The notes beneath the pieces were generated by a model. It worked only from the letters and a program-made list of their open reading frames with translations, was not told where the DNA came from and did no database searches. A DNA stretch of 64,000 nt. It comes from Gemmatimonadota bacterium. Lineage in GTDB: Bacteria > Gemmatimonadota > Gemmatimonadetes > Longimicrobiales > Longimicrobiaceae. The stretch spans positions 1-64,000 of the forward strand of contig JAQBQD010000153.1 of the NCBI GenBank assembly GCA_028287185.1, given 5' to 3'. How positions within the stretch are numbered: position 1 is the stretch's first letter; each line of letters starts with the position of its first letter. Position numbers and translations under genes: made by a program. Positions 54,871-63,987 of this stretch are shown here, piece after piece.

Positions 54871-57540
54871 ATGACCGACGCGAGCCGCGGCGCCGCCGCG
54901 ACCGCCGAGCGAGCCGACCCCGCCGAGCTGCGCGTGAGCCGGCTCCGTGCCGTGCGCGGCCCCAACTTCTGGCGCCTGGCGCCCGTCATCGCCTGCGACG
55001 TGCGCCTGGGCGCGCTGGAGGACGTCGACTCCGCCGAGATGCCGGGCTTCGTGGACCGGCTGCTGGCCGCGCTGCCGACGCTGCACGAGCACCCCTGCTC
55101 GCGGGGCGAGAGCGGTGGCTTCGTGGAGCGGCTGCGCGAGGGCACCCACCTGCCCCACATCCTGGAGCACGTCGCGCTGGAGCTGCAGACGCTGGCGGGC
55201 TCGGACGTGTCGTTCGGGCGCGTGGTGGAATCGGGCGACCCCGGCACGTGGTGGCTGATTGTGGCCTACGAGGAGGAGGACGTGGGGCTGCGCAGCGTGC
55301 GCGACGCGGTGCGGCTGGTGCAGGCGTGCATGGCGGACGAGCCGATCGACGCGGCCCCCGTCGTGGAGGAGCTTCGCGACCTGCGCGAGGGGGTGCGCCT
55401 GGGGCCGTCGACCGAGGCCATCGTCGAGGAGGCGCGGCGGCGCGGCATTCCCGTGCGCCGGCTGAACCGCTACTCGCTGGTGCAGCTTGGCCTGGGGCGC
55501 AACCTGCGCCGCATCCAGGCCGCCATGAGCGACGGCACCAGCGCGATCGCGGTGGAGATCGCGCAGGACAAGGACGACACACGGCGCGTGCTGCAGGCCG
55601 TCGGCCTTCCCGTGCCGCAGGGCGACGCCGTCACCGCCGTGGAGGACGCGCTGGAGGTGGCGGCCGAGATCGGCTGGCCCGTGCTGCTGAAGCCGCTGGA
55701 CGCCAGCCACGGACGCGGCATCTCGGGCCGCCTGGACGACGAGGCGGCCGTGCGCGCGGCGTGGGAGGCGTCCGCCGCCTACTCGCGCCGCGTGGTGGTG
55801 GAGCGGTTCGTAGAGGGCCGCGACCACCGCGTGCTGGTGGTGGGCGGGCGCGTGGTGGCGGTGGCCGAGCGCGTGCCGGCACACGTGGTGGGCGACGGGC
55901 ACGCCACCATCCGCGAGCTCGTCGGCCGCGCCAACCGCGACCCGCGCCGGGGCAAGGGCCACAGCAGGGTGATGACGCACCTGCCGGACGACGCTGGCAC
56001 CGAGGCGTTCCTGGCCCAGCAGGGGCTGTCGATGGACTCCGTTCCCGAGGCGGGACGGGCGGTGGAGCTGCGCGCCACGGCCAACCTGTCCACGGGCGGC
56101 ACCTCCATCGACCGCACGGACGACATCCACCCCGACAACGTGACGGCGTGCGAGATGGCGGCCGGCATCGTGGGGCTGGACATCGCCGGCATCGACGTGC
56201 TGACACCCGACGTGTCCGTGCCCTTCCGCGAGAACGGCGCGGTCATCATCGAGGTGAACGCCGCGCCGGGGCTGCGGATGCACACGCACCCGGCGGAGGG
56301 CGCCCCGCGCAACGTGGGCGCCCCCATCGTGGACATGCTGTATCCCCCGGGCTCGGAGCACACCATCCCCGTGATCGCCGTGACGGGGACGAACGGCAAG
56401 ACCACCACCACGCGCCTCATCGCCCACCTCTTCCGGCAGACGGGAAAGACGGTGGGATTCACCACCACCGACGGCGTGTACCTGGGGAGCCGCCTGGTGA
56501 TGGAGGGGGACATGACGGGCCCCTTCTCGGCGAACATCATCCTCAGCAACCCCACGGTGGACGTGGCGGTGCTGGAGACGGCGCGGGGCGGCATCCTGCG
56601 CGCGGGGCTGGGCTTCGACGAGGCGGACGTGGGCGTGGTGCTGAACGTGACGGCGGACCACCTGGGCCTGCGGGGCATCCACACGGTGGAGCAGCTCGCC
56701 GAGGTGAAAGGCGTGATCCCCGCCGTGGTGAAGCGCGACGGCCACGCCGTGCTGAACGCGGACGACCCCCTGGTGTACGCCATGCGGGAGCGGACCGGGG
56801 CGGACGTGGTGCTGTTCAGCACGGCCGGGCCCGGCGCCAACGAGAGCTTCGAGGAGCACCTGGCGCGCGGCGGCATCGGGGTGCGCATCGAAGACGGCAC
56901 CTACACCGTGCGGCGGGGGCGGCTGCGCATTCCCATCGTGGGCGTGCGCGAGGTGCCGCTCACCCTGGGCGGGGCGGCGCGCTTCCAGCACCAGAACATC
57001 CTGGCCGCCATCGCCACGGCCTACGTGCGGGGGGTGCGCTACGACACCATCCGCGCCGGGCTGCTGTCGTTCTTCCCCTCGCCCTCCATGACGCCGGGCC
57101 GGCTGAACCTGCTGCGGGTGGGCGGGGCGCGGGTGCTGGTGGACTACGCGCACAACGCCGCCGCGGTGGAAGGGCTGATGGAGCTGGCCCAGGCACTTCC
57201 GGCGAAGCGCCGCATCGGCGTGGTGGCGTCGCCCGGCGACCGGCGCGACGAGGACATCCGCGGGCTGGGCCGCCTGCTTTCCGGCCTGGACCGCGTGCTG
57301 GTGAAGGAGGACCTGGACCGCCGCGGACGGGCCGTGGGCGCCACCGCGTCGCTCCTCGTGGAGGGGCTGCGGGCGGGAGGGATGGACGAGGACCGCATCG
57401 AGACGACGGACGGCGAGCCCGCCGCGGTGGAGCGCCTGCTGGCGCTGCTGGGCGAGGGCGACCTGGGCGTGGTGCTCGCCGACAAGGTGCCCGCCGTGCT
57501 GGCCCAGATCCAGCCGCACACCGACAACCTGCCCACCTGA
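54871..57540 (+). CDS. cphA: Cyanophycin synthetase CphA
   Basis: An 889-residue enzyme that builds cyanophycin, the Asp-Arg storage polymer, using ATP for both bonds. Domains: N domain (about 15-165), ATP-grasp domain (about 205-470, with LLKPLDASHGRGIS), and Mur-ligase-like domain (about 490-885) with P-loop VTGTNGKTTTTR (about 505-514) and LDGVYLGS-like TDGVYLGSRLV. The N domain keeps HILEH (His96, Glu99, His100), an HxxEH pattern of inverted zinc peptidases; primer-generating hydrolysis has been reported for some CphA N domains. Arg-rich or Asp-rich pools feed it in the cytosol. It is followed at 13 bases by a truncated relative and then cphB. Confidence 0.97.
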   Translation: MTDASRGAAATAERADPAELRVSRLRAVRGPNFWRLAPVIACDVRLGALEDVDSAEMPGFVDRLLAALPTLHEHPCSRGESGGFVERLREGTHLPHILEHVALELQTLAGSDVSFGRVVESGDPGTWWLIVAYEEEDVGLRSVRDAVRLVQACMADEPIDAAPVVEELRDLREGVRLGPSTEAIVEEARRRGIPVRRLNRYSLVQLGLGRNLRRIQAAMSDGTSAIAVEIAQDKDDTRRVLQAVGLPVPQGDAVTAVEDALEVAAEIGWPVLLKPLDASHGRGISGRLDDEAAVRAAWEASAAYSRRVVVERFVEGRDHRVLVVGGRVVAVAERVPAHVVGDGHATIRELVGRANRDPRRGKGHSRVMTHLPDDAGTEAFLAQQGLSMDSVPEAGRAVELRATANLSTGGTSIDRTDDIHPDNVTACEMAAGIVGLDIAGIDVLTPDVSVPFRENGAVIIEVNAAPGLRMHTHPAEGAPRNVGAPIVDMLYPPGSEHTIPVIAVTGTNGKTTTTRLIAHLFRQTGKTVGFTTTDGVYLGSRLVMEGDMTGPFSANIILSNPTVDVAVLETARGGILRAGLGFDEADVGVVLNVTADHLGLRGIHTVEQLAEVKGVIPAVVKRDGHAVLNADDPLVYAMRERTGADVVLFSTAGPGANESFEEHLARGGIGVRIEDGTYTVRRGRLRIPIVGVREVPLTLGGAARFQHQNILAAIATAYVRGVRYDTIRAGLLSFFPSPSMTPGRLNLLRVGGARVLVDYAHNAAAVEGLMELAQALPAKRRIGVVASPGDRRDEDIRGLGRLLSGLDRVLVKEDLDRRGRAVGATASLLVEGLRAGGMDEDRIETTDGEPAAVERLLALLGEGDLGVVLADKVPAVLAQIQPHTDNLPT

Positions 57541-57553
57541 CACCCCCGGCCGG

Positions 57554-58624
57554 ATGAGCCATCCCGACCCGCACGACGAGATCCGCCTGGTGGCGCTCCG
57601 CAGCCTGCGGGGCGCCAACTTCTGGTCGCGGCGCCCCGTGACGCGGCTGGACCTGGCCGTGGGCGCCTTCGACGAGATCTCGTCGGCCGACGTGGAGGGC
57701 TTCACCGAGGCGCTGGTGGCGGCGTTCCCCGGGCTGTGGGAGCACCGCTGCTCCATCGGCGAGCGGGGCGGCTTCGTCACCCGCCTGCGCCGGGGCACGT
57801 ACGCGCCCCACATCATGGAGCACGTGGGGCTGGAGCTGCAGACGCTGGTGGGCCACGACGTCGGCTACGGCCGCGCCCGGGGCGGCGACCGGCCGGGCGA
57901 GTACACGGTGGTCTTCGAGCACGTGCACGCCGAGGTGGGGCTGCGGAGCGCCGCGCTGGCGCTGGAGCTGGTGCAGCGGGCCTTCGCCGGCGAGCTGGAG
58001 TCGGTGGACTACGCGGTGGCCGAGCTGGCGTCGCTGGCGGCGAGCCCCGACGTTCCGGCGCTGCGGCAGCGGGTGCTGTGCGGCGTCACCGGCGGCGGCG
58101 ACCGCGCGGCCGTGCGCGAGCAGATGGTGCGCCGCGGCGTGCCGGACGAGGAGCTGATCGTGGACGTGGCGCCGGCGTACCTGCTGAACGCGGGCCTGCC
58201 GTATTCGCGCAGCGAGATCGCCGTGATCCTGGACGCCGCGCCCACGGACGTGCCCGACCGCTACGCCGAGGAGGACCGCGCGCAGCAGCTCGTGTCCGTG
58301 GTCGCCGACGCGGTGGTGCGCGACGGGGTGGTCGTGTGCCCGGCCAAGGAATGGGAGGTGCAGGACCGCATCCGCGACGCCCGCTGCCGGGTGGCCGTCT
58401 TCTCCACGGCCGACGACGTGACCCGCCGCGACACGCGGGTGGCCCACGAGGTGGCGTTCGTGCGCGCCGGCCGCATCGTCTTCGAGTTCCAGGGCGCGGC
58501 GGAGGACGGCGGCGCACTGGACCCGGAGGCGCCCGCGGCCGCGCAGGTGGCCGCCGCCCTGGCCGTGCGCGCCCTGGACCGGCTCAGACCCCGCACCGAG
58601 GCGCCCGATGCCGCGATCGCCTGA
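57554..58624 (+). CDS. Stand-alone CphA N-domain protein with a Mur-like remnant
   Basis: A 356-residue protein. Residues 8-160 align by eye with the N domain of the adjacent CphA (LRSLRGANFWSRRPVTRLDL against LRAVRGPNFWRLAPVIACDV; both have LELQTL-VG/AG), including HIMEH (His86, Glu89, His90). The ATP-grasp domain is missing. The second half resembles only a middle piece of the CphA Mur domain: AGLPYSRSEIAVILDAAPTD against AGLGFDEADVGVVLNVTADH, and a VVADAVVRDGVVVCPAKEWE piece against the VIPAVVKRDGHAVLNADDPL piece. The Mur P-loop is absent, so synthesis is unlikely. A primer-making, scaffolding or regulatory role is possible. It overlaps cphB by 17 bases. Confidence 0.8.
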   Translation: MSHPDPHDEIRLVALRSLRGANFWSRRPVTRLDLAVGAFDEISSADVEGFTEALVAAFPGLWEHRCSIGERGGFVTRLRRGTYAPHIMEHVGLELQTLVGHDVGYGRARGGDRPGEYTVVFEHVHAEVGLRSAALALELVQRAFAGELESVDYAVAELASLAASPDVPALRQRVLCGVTGGGDRAAVREQMVRRGVPDEELIVDVAPAYLLNAGLPYSRSEIAVILDAAPTDVPDRYAEEDRAQQLVSVVADAVVRDGVVVCPAKEWEVQDRIRDARCRVAVFSTADDVTRRDTRVAHEVAFVRAGRIVFEFQGAAEDGGALDPEAPAAAQVAAALAVRALDRLRPRTEAPDAAIA

Positions 58625-59573
58625 CACCCCCTCGCCGCCCCCGCTGTCGCTGGACGACATCCCCAACCGGCGCCGAAGCGACCGCCACTCGGGCGCGCTG
58701 GTGCTCATCGGCGGGGCGTGCGACCCCACGGGCGCGGCGTTCGGCGCCTTCGTGGACCGCTGCGGCGGGCGCGACGGGGGCAAGATCGTGGGCCTCACCA
58801 CCGCCAGCGGCGAGCCGGCCGAGGCGGCGCGGCACTGGATGGACGCCTTCGCGCAGGCCGGCGCGCACAACGTGGAGATCCCCATCGTGGACACCCGCGA
58901 GCGCGCGCAGGACGCCCGCGTGGCGGCCATGGTACGCGGCGCGGACGGCATCTTCCTGGGCGGCGGCGACCAGGTGCACCTGGTCTCCACCCTCAGCGGC
59001 TCGCGCGTGGACCGCGCCATCCGCGAGCGCTACCTGGAGGGCGGCGTGGTCTGCGGCACCAGCGCGGGCGCGGCGGCGCTGACGGAGACCATCCTGGCCG
59101 GCGGCGAGCCCGACGAGTACGGGCAGATGCAGGAGCTTCACCTGGGCCCCGGCTTCGGGCTGCTGGGCTTCCGCGCCCTCATCGACACGCACTTCACCCA
59201 GCGGCGCCGGCTGCAGCGCCTGTTCATGGTGATCGCGCAGAGCCCGGAGATGATGGGCCTGGGCATCGACGAGGACACCGGGATCGTGGTGGAGGGGCAC
59301 GTGGGCCAGGTGGTGGGCAAGGGCTCCGTCACCTTCGTGGACGGCCGGGGCGTGCGCTTCGACAACACCGACGAGTGCCTGCACGGCAGTCCGCTCACCC
59401 TCAGCTACCTGCGCGTGGGCATCGTGGGCGCGGGCTACGCGTTCAACCTGCGCGAGCGCGAGCTGGACCTGCTGGTGCGCTCGCGAGAGAACCCCTGCGA
59501 AACCGAGGTCCTGCGTGGCGACGCCGTGCAGGCCGCGCGGCGGACGGGCGACGGCAAGCGCCAGGCGGGGTGA
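58608..59573 (+). CDS. cphB: Cyanophycinase CphB
   Basis: A 321-residue serine peptidase of family S51 that cuts cyanophycin into beta-Asp-Arg dipeptides. The nucleophile is Ser152 in VVCGTSAGAAAL; the Gly-rich start ALVLIGGACDPTG and GIFLGGGDQVHLV are typical, as is the ALIDTHFTQRRRLQRL segment with His. No signal peptide, so it acts on cytosolic granules. ATG 58608 lies inside the end of the preceding gene (17-base overlap), so translation is probably coupled. Together with cphA it lets the cell store and recover nitrogen. A dipeptidase for beta-Asp-Arg (IaaA or IadA type) is not in the window. Confidence 0.96.
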   Translation: MPRSPDTPSPPPLSLDDIPNRRRSDRHSGALVLIGGACDPTGAAFGAFVDRCGGRDGGKIVGLTTASGEPAEAARHWMDAFAQAGAHNVEIPIVDTRERAQDARVAAMVRGADGIFLGGGDQVHLVSTLSGSRVDRAIRERYLEGGVVCGTSAGAAALTETILAGGEPDEYGQMQELHLGPGFGLLGFRALIDTHFTQRRRLQRLFMVIAQSPEMMGLGIDEDTGIVVEGHVGQVVGKGSVTFVDGRGVRFDNTDECLHGSPLTLSYLRVGIVGAGYAFNLRERELDLLVRSRENPCETEVLRGDAVQAARRTGDGKRQAG

Positions 59574-59976
59574 GCCGACGTTCCCCGGCCCGTCACTTCG
59601 AAGGTGGGACGCGTGCTTCTCCGATGCGCCGGGCAGAATCCGCAGCTGGCGATGCGAGACGATCCGCGCGGGCCGTTCCATCCCCGCGAATGACTTCTCA
59701 TCGCGATCGATGCCGAGGCGCGAACCCATCCAGGTCGTGCCTCGCTTCATCCCCACATCGGACCCACCGGACCGGCGACGGCTGCGCGCGTCCGATCATC
59801 GACCGCTCGCATCCTCCGCTCCATCGCCCGTCCGATCCCGTCGCCCGACTGCGAATCCGGAGTCTTGCTGCGGGCGTCACCATCCTGTCACCTCCCCGAC
59901 AGGCCTGCCGGCTATCTTGATGCGGACCGCAGGGCGCCACACCCGGCGCGCGGCCGCCGTCGCCTGCCCGCCGCCG
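59574..59976. other. Gap between cphB and the glycosyltransferase gene
   Basis: 403 bases with many short CGATC-type words, no supported gene and no strong hairpin. The change of context suggests that the glycosyltransferase and deacetylase genes have their own promoter. Confidence 0.4.
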
Positions 59977-61146
59977 ATGATCTTCCTGGACGTCAACACC
60001 TTCTTCGCCGAGCGCGCGGGCGGCATCCGTACCTACCACCGGGCCAAGATCGCCTGGTTCGCGGCACAGGCGCAGCACACCTATTACCTCGTCCACCCCG
60101 GCCCCCGCCACGCGGTGACGCAGGCGGCCCCGAACGTCTTTCTGGTGCAGGTCTACGGCGCGCCGACGGGGCGGGCGGAGGGTGGATACCGGTGGATGCT
60201 GGACTATCCGCGCATCCTCCGCCTGGTGGAGCAGGTGCGGCCGGACGTGGTGGAGGTGGGCGATCCCTGGCTCTCCGGCGCGTTCGCGCGGTGGATGCGG
60301 CGCAGCGGGCGCTTCACGGGCCTGCTCTCGGCCTTCTACCACTCGGACGCCGTGCGCACGTGGGTGGAACCGTGGGCCCGCCGCCCAGGGGCGTTGGCTC
60401 CGTTGCGCCGGGGCGCCGCCGCGCGCGTGGGCGACTGGTTCTATCGGCGCCAGGATGCGTACGACGTGACGGTGGTCACCTCGCGAGCGATGGAGCGCCA
60501 CCTGCGCGGGCGGGGCGTCCGCTCCGTGGCGCGCCTGCCGTTCGGGACGGACCCCGCGTTCTTCGCGGCGGGAGCGGATGCGATCCGCGGACGTTCCGGG
60601 GACGGAACCGTGCGCCTGCTCTATGCGGGAAGGCTGGGCCGGGAGAAGGGCGCGGAGCTGCTGCTGGCCGCCCTGCCGCGTCTGCTGGACGACCCGCGCG
60701 TGCACGTCACGGTGATGGGCCGCGGGGCGAACGAGACGGGCTTCGCCGCCATCCGCCATCCCCGTTTCGACTTCCGCGGCTTCGTGGGCGACCGCGCGGA
60801 GGTGGCGCGCACCTTCGCCGCGCACGACGTGCTGCTGGCGCCGGGCCCGCACGAGACGTTCGGCCTGAGCGTGCTGGAGGGGATGGCCGCGGGGATGGCC
60901 GTCGTGGGCCCCGACGCCGGCGGCACGGGCGAGCTGCTGGAGGAGGTGGATTCGCCCTTTGTGTTCGCCGCTGGCGACGCGGACGGCTTTCGCGACGCGG
61001 TGATGCGCGCGGTGGGCTCCGACCCCGCCGCCGGCGCCGCGAAGGCGCGGGCGCTCGCGCGCCGCTACGGCACCTGGGACGACGCCATCGCCCGGATGGT
61101 GGCCTTCTACGAGGACCGCGTTGCGAGGACCGATGCCGCAGCGTGA
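59977..61146 (+). CDS. GT4-family glycosyltransferase
   Basis: A 389-residue cytosolic GT-B enzyme. The N-terminal acceptor domain has the usual AERAGGIRTYHRAK (about 10-23), and the C-terminal donor domain the strand LLYAGRLGREKGAELLLAAL and the donor-binding GPHETFGLSVLEGMAAGMAV with the E-x7-E pair. It should use a nucleotide-sugar to extend a lipid-linked or surface sugar, or make a glycolipid. ATG 59977 (MIFLDVNTFF) was chosen by domain start. It overlaps the next gene by 14 bases, so both are coupled. Acceptor unknown. Confidence 0.92.
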   Translation: MIFLDVNTFFAERAGGIRTYHRAKIAWFAAQAQHTYYLVHPGPRHAVTQAAPNVFLVQVYGAPTGRAEGGYRWMLDYPRILRLVEQVRPDVVEVGDPWLSGAFARWMRRSGRFTGLLSAFYHSDAVRTWVEPWARRPGALAPLRRGAAARVGDWFYRRQDAYDVTVVTSRAMERHLRGRGVRSVARLPFGTDPAFFAAGADAIRGRSGDGTVRLLYAGRLGREKGAELLLAALPRLLDDPRVHVTVMGRGANETGFAAIRHPRFDFRGFVGDRAEVARTFAAHDVLLAPGPHETFGLSVLEGMAAGMAVVGPDAGGTGELLEEVDSPFVFAAGDADGFRDAVMRAVGSDPAAGAAKARALARRYGTWDDAIARMVAFYEDRVARTDAAA

Positions 61147-61882
61147 CGTGCTGCTCTCCCTGCACGACGTTGCGCCCGCGCACCGCGAGCGTGTGGTGCG
61201 CGCGGAGGCGCTGTTCGCGGCGCTGGGCGTCCGCAAGATCACCTACCTGCTCGTCCCCGCCTTCCACTCCGACCAGACGTGCGACGCGGACGCCGCGTTC
61301 GTCGACTGGTGCCGCCGCCCACGTCCGTTCGCGGTGGACTGGCTGCTTCACGGCTTCCACCACCGCGAAGACAGGGCGGTCGATGCGATTCCCGAACGGG
61401 TCGGCGATCGCCTGAAGCGGCGCTACATGACCGCGGGCGAGGGCGAGTTCCTGGCGATGGATGCGGACGAGGCGGATCGACGCGTGTCGCAGGGGATCGA
61501 CGTGTTCCGGCGCACGCTGGGGCGCGAGCCGCGGGGATTCGTGGCACCGGCGTGGCTCTTCCACCCATCGCTCGGCTCGGTGCTGGCGCGCCGCGGCATC
61601 GGCTTCCACGAGGACCACGGCGGCATCCTCCCGACCGACGGAGCCGCGCCCATCCCCGCGCCGGTCGTCACCTGGGCCACGCGCACGCCCATCCGGAAGC
61701 GGACCTCCATCCTGGGAACGCCCGTCCTCGCCGCTGTGTGGCGTCGCAAGCCGCTGCTGCGCCTGGCCGTGCATCCCCACGACTTCGACCACGACGACAC
61801 CGTGGCCAGCATCCGCCGTGTCTGGCGCTCCGTCCTGCGCCGCCGTGAGCAGCGGCTGTACGGGGAGGTGCTGGCAGCGTGA
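61133..61882 (+). CDS. DUF2334-type polysaccharide deacetylase-like protein
   Basis: A 249-residue cytosolic protein with a NodB-like barrel fold. DVLLSLHDVAPAHRERV holds the Asp in the usual first metal motif; LLHGFHHR carries the His pair of the second; APAWLF and AVHPHDFDHDD give later active-site positions. Members remove acetyl groups from sugars. The start ATG 61133 lies within the glycosyltransferase gene (14-base overlap), so the two may modify the same glycan. An alternative TTG at 61121 adds four residues. No signal peptide: the substrate would be a cytosolic sugar or lipid-linked sugar. Confidence 0.88.
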   Translation: MPQRDVLLSLHDVAPAHRERVVRAEALFAALGVRKITYLLVPAFHSDQTCDADAAFVDWCRRPRPFAVDWLLHGFHHREDRAVDAIPERVGDRLKRRYMTAGEGEFLAMDADEADRRVSQGIDVFRRTLGREPRGFVAPAWLFHPSLGSVLARRGIGFHEDHGGILPTDGAAPIPAPVVTWATRTPIRKRTSILGTPVLAAVWRRKPLLRLAVHPHDFDHDDTVASIRRVWRSVLRRREQRLYGEVLAA

Positions 61883-61906
61883 TCTTCGGTCGATGGACAG
61901 ATACAG

Positions 61907-61936
61907 AGAGGGGCGCTCCGGTCGGGGCGCCCCTCT
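61907..61936. terminator. Shared terminator between the deacetylase and the next gene
   Basis: Perfect 10-bp stem AGAGGGGCGC/GCGCCCCTCT (61907-61916 with 61927-61936) between convergent genes, 25 bases from either stop. Confidence 0.6.
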
Positions 61937-61960
61937 CCGTATTCCGCGTCGCGGACAGGG

Positions 61961-63481
61961 TCAGCGCTTGGCGGGCTGGCTGATCTTGTACGTGAACCCC
62001 ACGTTCCCGCCGAACCGGTGGTCCACGTCGCCCAGGAACTCGGGCCGGTTGGCGTAGCGGAAGCCGAACACGGCCGACGACTCGTCGCTCAGGCGCCGCG
62101 TGTACGAGGCCGACGCCACCAGCCGGTCCTGGCGCAGCGGGTCGTTGCGCACCGCATCGTACCTCGCGTCCAGGTCGATGCGGTCGCGGCTGTCGCCGTC
62201 CTTCGCGTTGCCGAAGTACTGCCCGTAGCCGCCGCTGAGGGCGTACGTGGCGCCTACGCGCTGCGAGAAGTGCACGGAGTCTCGCGGCAGGTCCACCCGC
62301 CACCGGTTGCGCCGGTGCAGGTCCACCTGCCCCCACATGCGTGCCGCATGGTCCAGCGCCCACCGCGTGCGCGGGCTCTTCAGGTAATTCTCCAGGCACG
62401 CGGCGTCCGGGATCGCACAGCGTTTCCGGAGCCCGTTCATGTTGCCGAAGCCCATCTCCCACCGCGCCCGGCCGGTCCACTCGCTCGCGCCCGAAACCGC
62501 CCGGCGCCCGCGGTACTCGCCGGTGACGTTCAGCTGCGGCTGGTTGTTGACGAGCTGCGCGATGCGGTTGAAGCCGGACGTACCGACCAGCGCCACGTCA
62601 AGCTCGATGGAGCGCTGGGTCGCCCCCGTCTCCACGGCGATCCACCTCCGGATCCGAAGTTGAACCGCAGGCGTCAGACATGCCGGAGGGAGGTCCAAGA
62701 CTCCCTCCGCGCCCGGTCCACCCTGCACCGTGCGTAGAACGCAGTGTGAGTCGTGCAGATGGTCCGGTGCGAGGCCTGATGGTTCCGGCGCCTTGAGCGC
62801 CCGGTCGATTTGCCGGACGAAGTCGGTGAACCCTTGCATGTCCGAGTCCTGGGGGCCGTTCAGTACCGGGGCGAGGATGGATGCCAGAAGCTTGCCGACC
62901 TCGTCTTGGAGAGGGCGTAGGCTACGGCCGAAATGTCGCGTCTCGAGGTTCAGCGCACCGGTGACGCTGACGTCGTCGAACGCGCCGAGGTGGCTGGCGA
63001 GCTCGTCCTTGGCGGCCGAGCGCCTTCCGGCCGGGACCGCGCCGAGCACCGGAGTGGCGATCTCGGGCTTGTGCATCACCAGTCCGAGCTGGAGCGTGCT
63101 GCGCGGGTTGTATCGACCCGTGCCGCTCATCGGCACGTTCAGCCGTACCCCGAAGTCGCCAGCCCCCAGCCCGGTTGTAGGCGTGAGCAGGGCGGCCGAG
63201 ATTCGCGGCAGGAAGTCGCGGATCGCGGATGGACCTCCTGCTGAGAGGTCGGGGCCGGAATGCTTGGCATTCAGACGGTGAGCGGTTTCCTGCGTGCCCG
63301 CGGCGAGGACCCGGTCGTTGCGGCGTGCGAGTTCGGCCCGTACCAGACCGCTTCCGGTCTGGAGCCAACGTTCGCGGCACTGGCCGAACGTCTCGTCGGG
63401 CTTGCAGGTCACCGGCTCCTGTGCTTGCAGTCCCCTGCCCAGAAGCACGAAGAGGAGGACCGCCGGTAGGGTGCGACGCAT
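61961..63481 (-). CDS. Secreted protein of unknown function, possibly an outer-membrane barrel
   Basis: A 506-residue protein with a signal peptide (about 1-20: AVLLFVLLGRGLQAQ). The N-terminal third is polar and helical with a Cys pair (TCKPDETFGQCRERW); a middle part has PRISAALLTPTTGLGAGDFG, and the last 250 residues alternate hydrophobic and polar residues (QPQLNVTGEYRGRRAV, RVGATYALSGGYGQYF, ASASYTRRLSDESSAV, GGNVGFTYKIS), as in an outer-membrane beta-barrel. ATG 63481 lies four bases after the stop of the upstream gene, so both form an operon. Codon use is a little less GC-biased in the first half. No family is recognised. Confidence 0.75.
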   Translation of the reverse strand: MRRTLPAVLLFVLLGRGLQAQEPVTCKPDETFGQCRERWLQTGSGLVRAELARRNDRVLAAGTQETAHRLNAKHSGPDLSAGGPSAIRDFLPRISAALLTPTTGLGAGDFGVRLNVPMSGTGRYNPRSTLQLGLVMHKPEIATPVLGAVPAGRRSAAKDELASHLGAFDDVSVTGALNLETRHFGRSLRPLQDEVGKLLASILAPVLNGPQDSDMQGFTDFVRQIDRALKAPEPSGLAPDHLHDSHCVLRTVQGGPGAEGVLDLPPACLTPAVQLRIRRWIAVETGATQRSIELDVALVGTSGFNRIAQLVNNQPQLNVTGEYRGRRAVSGASEWTGRARWEMGFGNMNGLRKRCAIPDAACLENYLKSPRTRWALDHAARMWGQVDLHRRNRWRVDLPRDSVHFSQRVGATYALSGGYGQYFGNAKDGDSRDRIDLDARYDAVRNDPLRQDRLVASASYTRRLSDESSAVFGFRYANRPEFLGDVDHRFGGNVGFTYKISQPAKR

Positions 63482-63485
63482 CTCG

Positions 63486-63827
63486 TTACCCTCCGATGGC
63501 GGTGACGGTGGTGATGGCGGCCAGGTGATTCTCGTCGACCTCCAGCGTGCAGATGTCGGGGCCGCGGATGTCGCCCTTCACGTCGGCCATGACCGTGGCA
63601 GTGCCCGGGTCGCCATCGCTGGCGGCATGGACCGACACCCGCTGCGCGATGCCGTTCTCGATGGGGAGCGCCAGCGGGAAGTCCGTGATCGTGACGGTGC
63701 GCCTCTCGGCGGTGCCGTCCGGCTTGGTGGTGACGACGGAGCCGGCGACGGTCGCGCCGCCGGTGACGGTCACGTCCACCCGCAGGATCGACGCACCCAG
63801 GATGTTGCTCCAGAACGGGTTGCACAT
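63486..63827 (-). CDS. Small beta-rich protein of unknown function, 113 residues
   Basis: ATG 63827 with GGAGGGC directly upstream. The product reads as beta strands (SILRVDVTVTGGATVAGSVV, RRTVTITDFPLALPIENGIA, TATVMADVKGDIRG) with a C-terminal Cys (PDICTLEVDEN). There is no signal peptide. It ends four bases before the start of the barrel-like gene. The Gly- and Thr-rich strands resemble small Ig-like or fibre modules. No family is recognised. Function unknown; a partner of the downstream protein is inferred from spacing only. Confidence 0.8.
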   Translation of the reverse strand: MCNPFWSNILGASILRVDVTVTGGATVAGSVVTTKPDGTAERRTVTITDFPLALPIENGIAQRVSVHAASDGDPGTATVMADVKGDIRGPDICTLEVDENHLAAITTVTAIGG

Positions 63828-63945
63828 ATGCCCTCCAGGGAAGCAAGTGGCTGCGGAGGTGTGGTTACGGCCGCAGTCGGTGTTCGTACCGTGTGTGATG
63901 GACCCGCTCCCCGGGTTTCACACTCCGCGCTGATCGCCGGCCATA

Positions 63946-63987
63946 ACGACGAAGGGGACCGGCGCGGATGCCGGTCCCCTTCGTCGT
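63946..63987. terminator. Long perfect hairpin near the right edge
   Basis: Perfect 18-bp stem (63946-63963 with 63970-63987) and a 6-base loop. It lies upstream of the last minus-strand gene, so it probably ends a gene that lies beyond the window. The 118 bases before it must hold the promoter of the 63827 gene. Confidence 0.65.

Noticed and set aside
54403-57816. A very long minus-strand open frame opposite the cyanophycin genes, His/Gln/Val-rich
   Set aside because: It is the antisense shadow of cphA. The plus strand has complete family motifs; the minus frame has the low-complexity composition typical of shadows in GC-rich DNA. Only its last part (53545-54402), outside cphA, is a real gene.
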